Positions 56,483 to 64,000 of a DNA stretch of 64,000 nt are shown here, one piece after another. Origin of the DNA: an uncultured Nioella sp. (GTDB lineage: Bacteria; Pseudomonadota; Alphaproteobacteria; Rhodobacterales; Rhodobacteraceae); NCBI GenBank assembly GCA_947495575.1, contig CANLZL010000001.1:558001-622000 (forward strand), given 5' to 3'. Numbering within the stretch: position 1 is the stretch's first letter; every line of letters begins with the position of its first letter. The translations under genes were made by a program, and so were the position numbers. The notes beneath the pieces are model-generated. The model was not told the origin of the DNA, did not search any database, and saw only the letters and a list, made by a program, of their open reading frames with translations.

Positions 56483-57226
56483 TTATTGGACCTTTCCGGA
56501 TGAGAGGGTCAGGGCGGCAGAGCCGAGGAAAAGGGTGAGGATCGCGGCGATATCTGCGCGTGGGGCCGCGGCCATGCAGGCCTCAATCGCGCCAGCGATC
56601 GGTGTTTCGCCATCAAGGGCTTGCGCGAAGGCTGCGCCGCCCGTGGGCAAAAGATGTGGCACGGGATCAAAATTGACGCGGGTGACCAGAACGTCTTCGG
56701 CCACGGGCCAGGGTTTTGGCGCGTCCGGCTGCATATTCATCTGCCAGATGCCGAAGATCGGGAAGCGCGAGGTGAGCACCTGGGTTGCTGGTGCAAGCCG
56801 GGGCGTCAGCGCCATCAAGGCTTCTGGATCAAGGCCAGCAGCGTCCAGCGGCGCGCTGTCGGCGGCATGATAAGAGGCGCGAATGGCAAGCTCCAACCGG
56901 GCGACATCGGCCAGATAGGGGAGGGATTTCAACGGCTTAAATCCCTCAAGAAAACCGGGCATCGCATCGCCATATTGGCTAAGCGCGCGCGATGTCGGCG
57001 GGTTGGCCCGCAAAAACAGCGTTGCCAGGGTTTTGAAACTGTCTTGGCCCAACAGTTTTTGCAGAACCGGAAAGCCCGTTTCCAGTGCCGCGATCAGCGA
57101 TGAGGTGACATTGTTGCGGTAGACATCAAACCGTTTGCCTGCCGGGCGCCCCTGAGGATCTTTGAGGCCTGCCGGGGTCGGCAAGTCGGGGTTCAAGATG
57201 GCGGCGGTGAAATCGGTTTGCGACAT
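56483..57226 (-). CDS. DUF2063 partner of MNIO enzyme (BufC-like)
   Basis: A 247-residue protein. N-terminal KRFDVYRNNVTSSLIAALE and FPVLQKLLGQDSF, then FLRANPPTSRALSQYGDAMP, are hallmarks of DUF2063, which forms a complex with the DUF692 enzyme and recognises the precursor's leader. It follows the DUF692 gene by four bases. In characterised MNIO systems (MbnC/BufC) this partner is needed for modification. Designated BufC by context. Confidence 0.92.
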   Translation of the reverse strand: MSQTDFTAAILNPDLPTPAGLKDPQGRPAGKRFDVYRNNVTSSLIAALETGFPVLQKLLGQDSFKTLATLFLRANPPTSRALSQYGDAMPGFLEGFKPLKSLPYLADVARLELAIRASYHAADSAPLDAAGLDPEALMALTPRLAPATQVLTSRFPIFGIWQMNMQPDAPKPWPVAEDVLVTRVNFDPVPHLLPTGGAAFAQALDGETPIAGAIEACMAAAPRADIAAILTLFLGSAALTLSSGKVQ

Positions 57227-57230
57227 CGGT

Positions 57231-58085
57231 TCACGCCTCGACCGGTGTCAGGATCGCGTCGGCGCGGGCGGCTTCTTCACGCAGAACGGGAAACTCGGGT
57301 ACGTCATTATCCCACTCTATTAGAGTCGGTTTTTGACCGCCGGTTCTGATCGTATGCGCATATAACACCCAGACCGGGTCAATAACTTCCCGTCCGTGGC
57401 TATCAATCAAAAGCGGTGCGCCATGTTCATCTTCATCCTCGTCATGGCCGCCCAGATGGATCTCGCCGACAAGGTGATGTGGGAATTTGTTAATGTAATC
57501 AATTGGGTCCCAGATCTGATTTGTGCAGGACACAAAGACGTTGTTGACGTCGAGCAGCAGGCCACACCCGGTGCGTTTCGCGATTTCGGTCAGGAACGTG
57601 ACCTCATCCATCGTGCTTTCTTCAAACGCCAGATAGGTCGACGGGTTTTCCAGCAGCATCGGGCGACCAACGGCGTTTTGTACCTCGTCGATATGGTCGG
57701 CCACGCGGGCCAGGGCGGCCTCGGTATAGGGCAGGGGCAGTAAGTCGTTCAGGAAATGCGCGTCATGGGTGGACCAGGCCAGATGTTCGGAAAAACTGGC
57801 AGGGTTCAGCCAGTCGCAGAGATGTTTCAGGCGCGCGATATGGTCCTTGTCCAGGGGGCCTTCGCCGCCAATGGACAGGCCAACACCATGAACTGAGATG
57901 GGAAACTGTTCGGCCAACGCGCGCAACTGTGCCAGTGGTCTGCCGCCATCGCCCATGTAGTTTTCCGCGTGGATCTCCAGCCAGTTTACCGGGCCCGGTT
58001 CGGTCCGCAGCTCAGCAAAATGCTGAGGTTTGTAGCCGATGCCAGCGGTCTTGGGCAGGCCAGAGGAAGAGACGAAATCATACAT
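57231..58085 (-). CDS. DUF692 multinuclear iron oxidase (BufB-like)
   Basis: A 284-residue TIM-barrel of the multinuclear non-heme iron oxidase (MNIO) family. Metal-site segments are all visible: [60 protein letters not shown] and [16 protein letters not shown]. In bufferin pathways these enzymes oxidise cysteines of the precursor to thiooxazoles that bind copper. The spacer to the precursor gene has two stem-loops. The assignment to BufB rests on the precursor type and gene order. Confidence 0.95.
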   Translation of the reverse strand: MYDFVSSSGLPKTAGIGYKPQHFAELRTEPGPVNWLEIHAENYMGDGGRPLAQLRALAEQFPISVHGVGLSIGGEGPLDKDHIARLKHLCDWLNPASFSEHLAWSTHDAHFLNDLLPLPYTEAALARVADHIDEVQNAVGRPMLLENPSTYLAFEESTMDEVTFLTEIAKRTGCGLLLDVNNVFVSCTNQIWDPIDYINKFPHHLVGEIHLGGHDEDEDEHGAPLLIDSHGREVIDPVWVLYAHTIRTGGQKPTLIEWDNDVPEFPVLREEAARADAILTPVEA

Positions 58086-58109
58086 ATCAGGCGATCCTGT
58101 TTAGCGGCG

Positions 58110-58145
58110 ACGGGCGTTCGCGGGCGGAGAACCCGGAACGCCCGT
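58110..58145. promoter_or_regulatory. Stem-loop 2 between bufferin precursor and DUF692 genes
   Basis: ACGGGCGTTC (58110-58119) and GAACGCCCGT (58136-58145) are perfect 10-base complements around a 16-base loop. It lies just upstream of the DUF692 start on the - strand. No T run follows, so it may stabilise or pause rather than terminate. Confidence 0.6.
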
Positions 58146-58166
58146 ACTATACCCGAAAATCGGGGG

Positions 58167-58210
58167 TGTGGCTGCGCCGAGGTTTGTAGGGGGCCATCGG
58201 CGCAGCCACA
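58167..58210. promoter_or_regulatory. Stem-loop 1 after bufferin precursor gene
   Basis: TGTGGCTGCGCCGA and TCGGCGCAGCCACA are perfect 14-base complements with a 16-base loop, 16 bases downstream of the precursor stop on the - strand. It has no T tail. It likely protects the upstream mRNA end and reduces read-through, giving more precursor than enzyme. Confidence 0.75.
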
Positions 58211-58225
58211 TGAGGAAAGGAAGGC

Positions 58226-58600
58226 TTAGCCGTCCATCATCATGTCAAGGTCGCGGTAACCGGCGAGAACGTCGTCGGACAGGCCTTCGGGCAGGTCACG
58301 GTTCAGACCGTTGTAACCGTCAGCTTCCAGCGAGGCCTCGGCTTCGCCGTGGCGGCCGTCAGGCAGTTCGATATCGGCGCAGGTGCCTGCAGGAACGAGG
58401 GTCCAGGCGTTGCCTTGGTAGTCGATGGTCGACGTGCCGGCACAGGTGGTGCCGGGGCCTGCGGCGCAGCCGTTTTCACCGGCCAGAGATACGCCGTAGC
58501 ACTTTTCCATTTCCTGAGCGGACACAGAGGTGGTGGAAACAGCGCCAAGTGCAGCAGCAACAGCGCCCATCAGGGCCAGAGATTTCATTTGGGTCGACAT
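58226..58600 (-). CDS. Bufferin-type precursor peptide (DUF2282) with long acidic tail
   Basis: A 124-residue precursor. A signal peptide (about 1-28, cleaved after VSA) is followed by the core with four cysteines C34, C45, C53, C74 in the DUF2282 pattern: [21 protein letters not shown] and LVPAGTC. In bufferins, the cysteines are converted by the DUF692/DUF2063 pair and bind copper. Residues about 75-124 form an acidic tail ([18 protein letters not shown]) that is longer than in the bufferins I know. A GGGAG site precedes the start. First gene of the four-gene unit. Confidence 0.88.
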   Translation of the reverse strand: MSTQMKSLALMGAVAAALGAVSTTSVSAQEMEKCYGVSLAGENGCAAGPGTTCAGTSTIDYQGNAWTLVPAGTCADIELPDGRHGEAEASLEADGYNGLNRDLPEGLSDDVLAGYRDLDMMMDG

Positions 58601-58956
58601 TTGGGGTGCTCCCGTAAGACAGTTAAAATTCAGTAGTCGTTGCCCGTTGTCGGGCTGACACCGAAAGAATTAACGGCTGATTTCCACACGAACCAATCAC
58701 AGGCTCGTCAAGCACACGTGCGTGAGCATTCGTCAGGTGCGTGTGAGGAATTCGTGAGCGCCGAAAATTCACTAAGCCTATTTATTTCAGTGGCTTGTCT
58801 GAAAGTAACCGCTTTGAAGTTTAACCTTTCTGTCACGAACTGCACCCGCATAACGGGTAAATGTTACAGCGCTTTCCGTGGGAATTTCCTTGGATATGGT
58901 CCCGTCTATGCCTATGTCACGCCTTGAGCAGGCAAATCACAGGAGAATCCAGCCTC
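58601..58956. promoter_or_regulatory. Divergent leader region of bufferin and 58957 genes
   Basis: No convincing gene; a + frame at 58640-58927 has no ribosome site. It should hold the bufferin promoter on the - strand and that of the gene at 58957 on the + strand. Imperfect direct repeats GTGCGTGAGCATTCGT (58718) and GTGCGTGTGAGGAATTCGT (58737) may be regulator sites. A T/A-rich stretch lies near 58770-58835. Confidence 0.4.
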
Positions 58957-59325
58957 ATGCGTAACGCAGCCCTCGTTTTGGGAATCATTGGCGGCATCCT
59001 AGGGATGATCGTCGGCTTTTTTGGCTACGGCTATGTTGAGTTTGTCGAATGGTTCGGAGAAGTGCCCGATCTGGCCGAACAGGTGGATAACCCTGACCTG
59101 ATCCAAGCCGCCTCGATCCTTTCGCCCATTCTGGCTCTGGCGGGCGGCGCCATGGCGCGGGCCCGTGCGCTATGGGGTGGTGTTCTGATGCTGATCTCGG
59201 CCGCGGGGATGTATTATGCCTTTGGCTTTGGTGTGTTCACCATGTTCCCGATTGCCCTGACCGGGCTTGGCGGCATTCTGGGTGTGGCGGCTGGACGTCC
59301 TGATGAAGAGGTCAGCCACTTTTGA
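58957..59325 (+). CDS. Small membrane protein, DUF4064-like
   Basis: A 122-residue membrane protein with about four helices. The N-terminal LGIIGGILGMIVGFFGYGYV and AAGMYYAFGFGVFTMFPIAL resemble DUF4064-type small membrane proteins with glycine-rich packing. ATG 58957 follows AGGAGA. It is divergent from the bufferin gene and converges on the lipocalin-like gene with a 14-base overlap. Function unknown. Confidence 0.7.
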   Translation: MRNAALVLGIIGGILGMIVGFFGYGYVEFVEWFGEVPDLAEQVDNPDLIQAASILSPILALAGGAMARARALWGGVLMLISAAGMYYAFGFGVFTMFPIALTGLGGILGVAAGRPDEEVSHF

Positions 59326-59764
59326 TGGAGCCGCTTTGGGATGGCGCCGCGCGTTCCCATTCAAGATAGGCTGTGATGGGTTTGCCCTGAAATACCGCGC
59401 CACTTGCACTTAGGCGCAAATAGGTTCCATTGAATTGGAGTTTGCGCACCTGGCTTGTTCCGACCCAGTTCGGGAAAGAGGCGTGATCGACAAAATGTGT
59501 CACCACATCGCCTTGGCGCTCATATCGGCCCGCATATGTGATCTGAGATTTCATTGCGGCCGAGTCTTCCTCGGCGGTGCCGCCATAAGGATCGTTCAGC
59601 ACATAATGCGCGCGCTCAGGTGCTGAGATATGGACAAAGACAAACCCATCCGCGCTGTAACTGATATAGCCGGTCGCGTCTTGACCCATCGGATAGATCT
59701 GTTGACCGTCTTCGGTCTCGTTATACCAGCTGCGAAGGGACCAGGTTCCAGTAAGCTCTGTCAT
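59312..59764 (-). CDS. Lipocalin-like domain protein
   Basis: A 150-residue protein of the lipocalin-like (Lipocalin_5 type) group: start TELTGTWSLRSWYNETEDG, then YMxxxTGYISYSADGFVFVHIS and TFxD-like strands ending YLEWERA. No signal peptide. Ligand unknown. Start 59764 (MTELTG) is chosen over a five-residue extension. Converges with the membrane gene at 58957. Confidence 0.8.
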   Translation of the reverse strand: MTELTGTWSLRSWYNETEDGQQIYPMGQDATGYISYSADGFVFVHISAPERAHYVLNDPYGGTAEEDSAAMKSQITYAGRYERQGDVVTHFVDHASFPNWVGTSQVRKLQFNGTYLRLSASGAVFQGKPITAYLEWERAAPSQSGSIKSG

Positions 59765-59866
59765 GTCGCGCCGTCCCATGTTTTTGCATGTCAGGCAGGG
59801 TAGGGTGCAAATGGCGCCGATGACAAAGAAAATCTGCCTGATCTTACATATTTGACAATTTCAAAG

Positions 59867-59896
59867 AAAAGGCCGCGGATTGCGCCGCGGCCTTTT
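59867..59896 (-). terminator. Terminator of thrS
   Basis: AAAAGGCCGCGG pairs with CCGCGGCCTTTT. Read on the - strand it follows the thrS stop by about 20 bases with a T run. Confidence 0.85.
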
Positions 59897-59917
59897 GCAT
59901 TATGCATTTCGGGTTGT

Positions 59918-61864
59918 TCAGCGCAGATCGGGTGCCACGGCATCCGCGTTAAGGCTGGCGATGACTTCGTCCAGCGCAACTACCTGCGTCTGTTTTTCAC
60001 CGAGGCGTCGGATGGTCACAGTGCGATCCTCTACTTCTTTGCGGCCAATGGCCAAGATCACTGGCACTTTGCCAAGCGAATGTTCGCGGACCTTATAGTT
60101 GATCTTTTCATTCCTGAGATCGGTCTCGGCCCGGACGCCTGCCGCTTTCAATGCGGCTACGGCCTCTCGGCAGAAATCATCGGCATCGGACACGATGGAG
60201 GCCACAACCACCTGACGCGGCGCGATCCAGAAGGGCAGTTTGCCGGCGTGTTCTTCGATCAGAATCCCGATGAAACGTTCAAACGACCCAAGCGTCGCGC
60301 GGTGCAACATCACGGGCCGGTGCTTGGCGCCATCCTCACCGATATAGACTGCGTCCAGACGTTCAGGCAGCACGAAATCCACCTGATGGGTGCCGCATTG
60401 CCAATCACGGCCAATCGCGTCGGTCAGCACAAATTCCAGTTTTGGACCATAAAAAGCACCTTCGCCGGGGTTCATTTCCGGCTCATAACCCGCCGCACGC
60501 GTGGCTGAGAGCAGCGCCGCCTCAGCCTTGTCCCAAACCTCGTCTGACCCCGCGCGCTTCTCTGGCCGGTCAGAGAATTTCACTGAGAATTTTTCGAAGC
60601 CCAGATCTTTGTAGATCATGCTCAGAAATTCGATGAATTCAGCGGTCTCAGACTCAATCTGATCTTCGCGGCAGAAGATATGGCCATCATCTTGGGTAAA
60701 GCCACGCACACGCATGATGCCATGCAATGCGCCCGACGGCTCATAGCGGTTGCACGAGCCGAACTCTGCCATCCGCAACGGCAGGTCGCGATAGGATTTC
60801 AGGCCCTGGTTGTAGACCTGCACGTGGCAGGGGCAGTTCATCGGCTTCAGCGCGTTCACGGCCTTTTCGCGGGCATGTTCCTCGTCCACTTCGACGATGA
60901 ACATGTTTTCCTGGTATTTTTCCCAGTGGCCCGAGGCCTCCCACAATTTGCGGTCGACAACCTGCGGCGTGTTCACCTCGACATAGCCGCCGCGGCGCTG
61001 CTGACGGCGCATGTAATCCTGTAACTCGGTGTAGATCGTCCAGCCATTCGGGTGCCAAAAGATCTGACCCGGCGCCTCTTCCTGCATATGGAACAGGTCC
61101 ATTTCTTTGCCCAGTTTGCGGTGGTCGCGCTTTGCGGCCTCCTCCAGCATGGTCAGATGCGCCTTGAGGTCCTGCTTGTTCTTGAAGGCCACGCCATAGA
61201 TACGCTGCAACATCGCCCGGTTGCTGTCGCCACGCCAATAGGCACCGGCGACGTTCATCAGTTTGAACGCGTCGGCGGGCACTTGGCCGGTGTGCTGCAA
61301 ATGCGGACCGCGGCAGAGATCCTGCCAATGCCCATGCCAATACATGCGCAATGGTTCGTTGCCGGGGATCGAGTCAATCAGCTCTACTTTATAGGGCTCG
61401 TTATTGGCCTCGTAGAATTTCACCGCGCGGTCGCGCTCCCAGATCTCGGTTGTGACCGGTTCGCGCTTGTTGATGATTTCACGCATCTTGGTTTCGACCT
61501 GGGCGAGGTCCTCTGGCGTGAAGGGTTCTTCGCGATCAAAGTCATAATACCAGCCGTTTTCGATAACCGGGCCAATGGTGACTTTGACGTCTGGCCAAAT
61601 CTCTTGCACGGCGCGCGCCATGATATGGGCGCAGTCATGCCGGATCAGTTCCAGCGCTTGCGCGTCGTCTTTCAGCGTGTGGATCGCGATTGAGGCATCG
61701 GATGGGATCGGCCATTGCATGTCCCAATGTTGGTCATTCACCGTCGCGGAAATGGCTTTCTTGCCAAGCGAGGTTGAGATCGAGGCCGCGACCTCGGCAG
61801 GCGTTACGCCAGCCTCATAATCACGTGCATTGCCATCGGGGAATTTAAGGGAAATCTGGGCCAT
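59918..61864 (-). CDS. thrS: Threonyl-tRNA synthetase
   Basis: Class II synthetase of 648 residues with the TGS domain (1-60), the editing domain with HxxxH ([15 protein letters not shown]) at about 65-240, the catalytic core with zinc ligands ([17 protein letters not shown]), and the C-terminal anticodon-binding domain. A GAGCTAGAGG-like leader precedes the start. No obvious structured leader was seen in the 250 bases upstream. Confidence 0.98.
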   Translation of the reverse strand: MAQISLKFPDGNARDYEAGVTPAEVAASISTSLGKKAISATVNDQHWDMQWPIPSDASIAIHTLKDDAQALELIRHDCAHIMARAVQEIWPDVKVTIGPVIENGWYYDFDREEPFTPEDLAQVETKMREIINKREPVTTEIWERDRAVKFYEANNEPYKVELIDSIPGNEPLRMYWHGHWQDLCRGPHLQHTGQVPADAFKLMNVAGAYWRGDSNRAMLQRIYGVAFKNKQDLKAHLTMLEEAAKRDHRKLGKEMDLFHMQEEAPGQIFWHPNGWTIYTELQDYMRRQQRRGGYVEVNTPQVVDRKLWEASGHWEKYQENMFIVEVDEEHAREKAVNALKPMNCPCHVQVYNQGLKSYRDLPLRMAEFGSCNRYEPSGALHGIMRVRGFTQDDGHIFCREDQIESETAEFIEFLSMIYKDLGFEKFSVKFSDRPEKRAGSDEVWDKAEAALLSATRAAGYEPEMNPGEGAFYGPKLEFVLTDAIGRDWQCGTHQVDFVLPERLDAVYIGEDGAKHRPVMLHRATLGSFERFIGILIEEHAGKLPFWIAPRQVVVASIVSDADDFCREAVAALKAAGVRAETDLRNEKINYKVREHSLGKVPVILAIGRKEVEDRTVTIRRLGEKQTQVVALDEVIASLNADAVAPDLR

Positions 61865-62114
61865 CGGCCTCTAGCTCCTCGTCAGTTTGGCGCCCACGGA
61901 ACGCCCGGTTGCGGGTATATGGTTTCAGCGGCCAGAGGTGGCGGAGCGGGCGCAAATAGTCAAGCCTTCTGACCGTAAAAACCAGCGAGGCTTGACGCAG
62001 CGGGCTGGGCCTGACGGAATGGCCAGACCGGGTTTTAATAGGGGATGTCCCACATTTCGCGCTTAGTTGAGGGATGGTACCGCGTTTCGGAATCTGAAAA
62101 GGAGGAGACTAGTG

Positions 62115-62282
62115 ATGATATTCAGATCACTGTTTTTCGTATTCGTGGCCTTCTCTCTGCCCTTCAACGCACAGGTCGATGAGGCGGCAGATGGTTTAGG
62201 GACGGCGATCGCCCAATGCATTCAGGTTGTGTGCCAAGCCCCAAATTCAGTGCCGAACCAAAGCGCTGCAGAGTATAGTTAA
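62115..62282 (+). CDS. Small secreted peptide, unknown
   Basis: A 55-residue protein. ATG 62115 (or the adjoining GTG 62112) follows a strong AAAAGGAGGAGA site. Residues 1-19 form a signal-like hydrophobic segment (IFRSLFFVFVAFSLPFNA), then a short polar tail with two cysteines (QCIQVVCQ). Too short for family matching by eye. It stands alone between thrS and the MAPEG gene. May be a secreted or periplasmic peptide. Confidence 0.45.
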   Translation: MIFRSLFFVFVAFSLPFNAQVDEAADGLGTAIAQCIQVVCQAPNSVPNQSAAEYS

Positions 62283-62462
62283 TGCACGGGGGGCGACAGG
62301 GCCTGAGGGCCTTTGGCCGAAACATGCCTGACTATCACTCTGACGTGCGAAAGGGAATGCACACGGGATCCGTTAGTTATGCTGGAGAATAACAGATGAA
62401 GCCGGACAACGGGGGGCAGCCCCCCCGCCGGTCGGATTGCCAAAGGCCATTCGAAACCCGTT

Positions 62463-62882
62463 TCAGGTCAGGCGTGCCGCAAATACGGCATACCCCATCA
62501 GCAAGACGCAAACCCAACCCATTGAATAGAGGATGGGACGGATCGGCATGCGGGCCAGGCCCGAAATCATACCCACGGCATGCACCACTCGGATCCAGAA
62601 GAACGCAATCGCCGTCCAATAGGTGAGGGCTGTGAACCCATCGACGCGATCCAGGATCAGGATCAGAATGGCAAAGGGAATACCTTGCTCAAGCAGGTTC
62701 AAATGGGCCCGATTGGCGCGTTGGACCCATGGGCGCAGATTGGGGATCTGGGCGGGCCGGCCAAACGCATCTTCGCCACTGGGGTCAGCGGCCAGCCCGA
62801 TCACATAGGGCATCCACATCGAGGCGGCGAAAAGCATCAGGCAGGTCAGGACGCCCAATTCGGTTGGAAAGCTCTCCATCAC
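62463..62882 (-). CDS. MAPEG-family membrane protein
   Basis: A 139-residue protein with four helices and the MAPEG signature: RANRAHLNLLEQGIPFAIL and WIRVVHAVGMISG. Related proteins are membrane glutathione transferases or similar. Its start overlaps the stop of the upstream ArsR-type gene (62879-62882), so the two are co-expressed. Confidence 0.88.
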   Translation of the reverse strand: MMESFPTELGVLTCLMLFAASMWMPYVIGLAADPSGEDAFGRPAQIPNLRPWVQRANRAHLNLLEQGIPFAILILILDRVDGFTALTYWTAIAFFWIRVVHAVGMISGLARMPIRPILYSMGWVCVLLMGYAVFAARLT

Positions 62883-63628
62883 ATCGCCCCCATATCGGAA
62901 TAACGTGTGGCCTCACCGGTTTCGAGCCATGTCTTGATGCCTGACAGCAAGCGCTCCCAACCGTCAATGACGCCTTCCTGACCTTCGGGAATGTCGAAAT
63001 GCTCTACCGTCAGGCGCATGAAGCCTTCGCGCGGCTCAAGGATATAGACACATCGAGAGCTGGCCATTTCCGGGCCCCAATGCGGATGAAATTCAAACTC
63101 CAGCCGGGTCTTTGGAGTGGCTTTGGTTGTGCGGATCTCAAGCATCTTATTGTCCTGCACATAGTAGATGGCCCCGTCCTCGCGGGTCAGGTGGCCTTCG
63201 GCACGGGTGGCCATGAAATGGTATTGCACGACCTGTGCGGGATCGGTCAGCGCATCCCACAGCGCGTCTTGGGTGCAGCGGATAAAGGTGCTCATTACAA
63301 AATCGGGTTTCGACATATCTTTTCCCTCCAGGCGAGTTTTCAGGTCCAGAACAGACCGGGCAGCGGGTCCCACAATCAGCGGTTCGATCCAGCGATCGAC
63401 CACTTCCTGCAGGGGTAACGCGTTGAGGTAATGGTATTTGAACCGGCCCTCACGGCGCGTGGTGATCAGACCGGCCTCTTCCAAGACACCCAAATGTTTC
63501 ATGACGCCAAACCGTGTCATGTCCAGCCGGGGTTCAAGGTCGCTCAGCGACTGTCCGTCTTTCTCGCGCAGGCAATCGAGAAGGTCGCGACGGGCAGGGT
63601 CGTTCAGAGCTTTGAAGATCAAGTCCAT
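62879..63628 (-). CDS. ArsR-type regulator fused to SRPBCC domain
   Basis: A 249-residue fusion. Residues 1-85 are an ArsR winged helix (FKALNDPARRDLLDCLREKD, then MTRFGVMKHLGVLEEAGLIT), without metal-binding cysteines in the recognition region. Residues about 105-240 are an AHSA1/SRPBCC ligand-binding domain (VMSTFIRCTQDALWDALTDP). Such fusions likely sense a small hydrophobic ligand. A 40-bp palindrome lies in its promoter region, so it probably represses itself and the divergent hydrolase gene. MAPEG follows in the same unit. Confidence 0.92.
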   Translation of the reverse strand: MDLIFKALNDPARRDLLDCLREKDGQSLSDLEPRLDMTRFGVMKHLGVLEEAGLITTRREGRFKYHYLNALPLQEVVDRWIEPLIVGPAARSVLDLKTRLEGKDMSKPDFVMSTFIRCTQDALWDALTDPAQVVQYHFMATRAEGHLTREDGAIYYVQDNKMLEIRTTKATPKTRLEFEFHPHWGPEMASSRCVYILEPREGFMRLTVEHFDIPEGQEGVIDGWERLLSGIKTWLETGEATRYSDMGAM

Positions 63629-63638
63629 TTTTCAATAA

Positions 63639-63678
63639 TAGGTGATTAGATAGTCACGTGACAAGACAGTCACCTATA
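63639..63678. promoter_or_regulatory. 40-bp palindromic operator between arsR-type and hydrolase genes
   Basis: Outer arms ATAGGTGA/TCACCTAT and inner GTCACGTGAC share one centre (between 63658 and 63659). Across 20 + 20 bases, 15 of 20 pairs match. It sits 11 bases upstream of the regulator's start and about 75 bases before the hydrolase GTG, so it can block both promoters. Confidence 0.75.
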
Positions 63679-63750
63679 AAATGATCCACGACCCTTCCAA
63701 CCCCCTGTAATTTCTGGCCTAATATGCCCCATCAGCAGAGGAGAATCCGG

Positions 63751-64000
63751 GTGACGCATAGCCTGACAACACGCCAAGGGCGCCGAATCGCATTCAACCA
63801 AAGCGATGGCGAGGGGCCGGGGATCGTCTTTCTGGGCGGGCTGAAATCCGACATGGAAGGCACCAAGGCTATTCATCTTGAGGCTTGGGCCAAGGCACAG
63901 GGAAGAGCGTTCCTGCGATTTGATTATTCCGGGCATGGTGAAAGTTCGGGCGAATTCACCGATGGCTGCATTGGTGATTGGGCCGAGGATGCTGAGGCGG
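63751..64000 (+). CDS. Alpha/beta-hydrolase, 5' part (runs off window)
   Basis: Starts GTG 63751 behind AGAGGAGA. The visible 83 residues match ABHD10-like serine hydrolases: IVFLGGLKSDMEGTKA, RFDYSGHGESSGEF and IGDWAEDAE. The nucleophile serine lies beyond the window. Divergent from the ArsR-SRPBCC regulator and likely under the same operator. Confidence 0.88.
   Translation, partial: MTHSLTTRQGRRIAFNQSDGEGPGIVFLGGLKSDMEGTKAIHLEAWAKAQGRAFLRFDYSGHGESSGEFTDGCIGDWAEDAEA

Noticed and set aside
58640-58927. 95-residue + frame upstream of the gene at 58957
   Set aside because: Overlaps the bufferin promoter region, has no ribosome site and no protein-like pattern.
62401-62425. GGGGGGC/GCCCCCC stretch
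   Set aside because: No T run and lies in a gene-free spacer; could be a weak stem-loop but nothing supports a function.

Overview
This window comes from a GC-rich alphaproteobacterium, most likely of the order Rhodobacterales (Roseobacter group). Pointers are complex I genes interleaved with families typical of that order (DUF5337, DUF5333 and NuoE with a long C-terminal tail), RNase J behind nuoN-birA-coaX, ThyX as the only thymidylate synthase gene seen, a secDF gene followed by an Mth938/NDUFAF3-type gene, and a Rhodobacterales-style intergenic repeat. No rRNA, tRNA, CRISPR array, transposase or integrase was recognised.

Region 1 (1-24690, + strand) is most of a complex I (NADH:quinone oxidoreductase) cluster: nuoD, E, F, G, H, I, J, K, L, M and N in order, then birA, coaX and rnj. 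nuoA-C would lie to the left of the window; instead a sulfotransferase gene overlaps nuoD. Non-standard genes sit between the subunits: two exported proteins sharing a two-cysteine module, several small membrane proteins, two proteins that share the helix-hairpin-helix-like C-terminal domain of NuoE, DUF5337 and DUF5333 proteins, a lipoprotein, and a carboxymuconolactone-decarboxylase-like protein without cysteines. Four terminator-like hairpins divide the cluster into probable sub-transcripts (after nuoE, before the DUF5337 gene, and two after nuoF). NuoL has a histidine/acid-rich insert of about 77 residues.

Region 2 (24687-30673, - strand) holds an SRPBCC protein, a DEAD-box RNA helicase, a lipoprotein, an unknown gene following prfC, prfC itself and a tandem UspA protein. 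Region 3 (30920-38393) has an uncharacterised Rossmann-like protein, a Hint-domain protein, an SDR coupled to an AlkC-type DNA alkylation repair protein with an Ig-like tail, an orphan ABC ATPase, tatA-tatB-tatC and a DUF815 ATPase. Region 4 (38442-46005, mostly - strand) has surE-pcm-nlpD, a DUF2235 hydrolase, a TspO-like membrane protein, serS and a membrane pentapeptide-repeat protein. Region 5 (46186-50238, + strand) is yajC-secD-secF, a TauE/SafE permease and the Mth938-like gene.

Region 6 (50239-64000) is more mixed: a repeat-like GC-rich element, DUF1194 and glyoxalase genes, a Tat-exported intradiol dioxygenase, DUF817, thyX, an AT-richer orphan gene abutting a startless remnant, a cold-shock gene and an ArsC-like reductase. 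It also contains a bufferin-type RiPP cluster on the - strand (precursor, DUF692/MNIO enzyme, DUF2063 partner, DoxX), thrS, a MAPEG protein, and an ArsR-SRPBCC fusion regulator facing a hydrolase gene across a 40-bp palindrome. The bufferin locus, with its unusually long precursor tail and paired stem-loops, and the accessory genes inside the complex I cluster are the most interesting parts.
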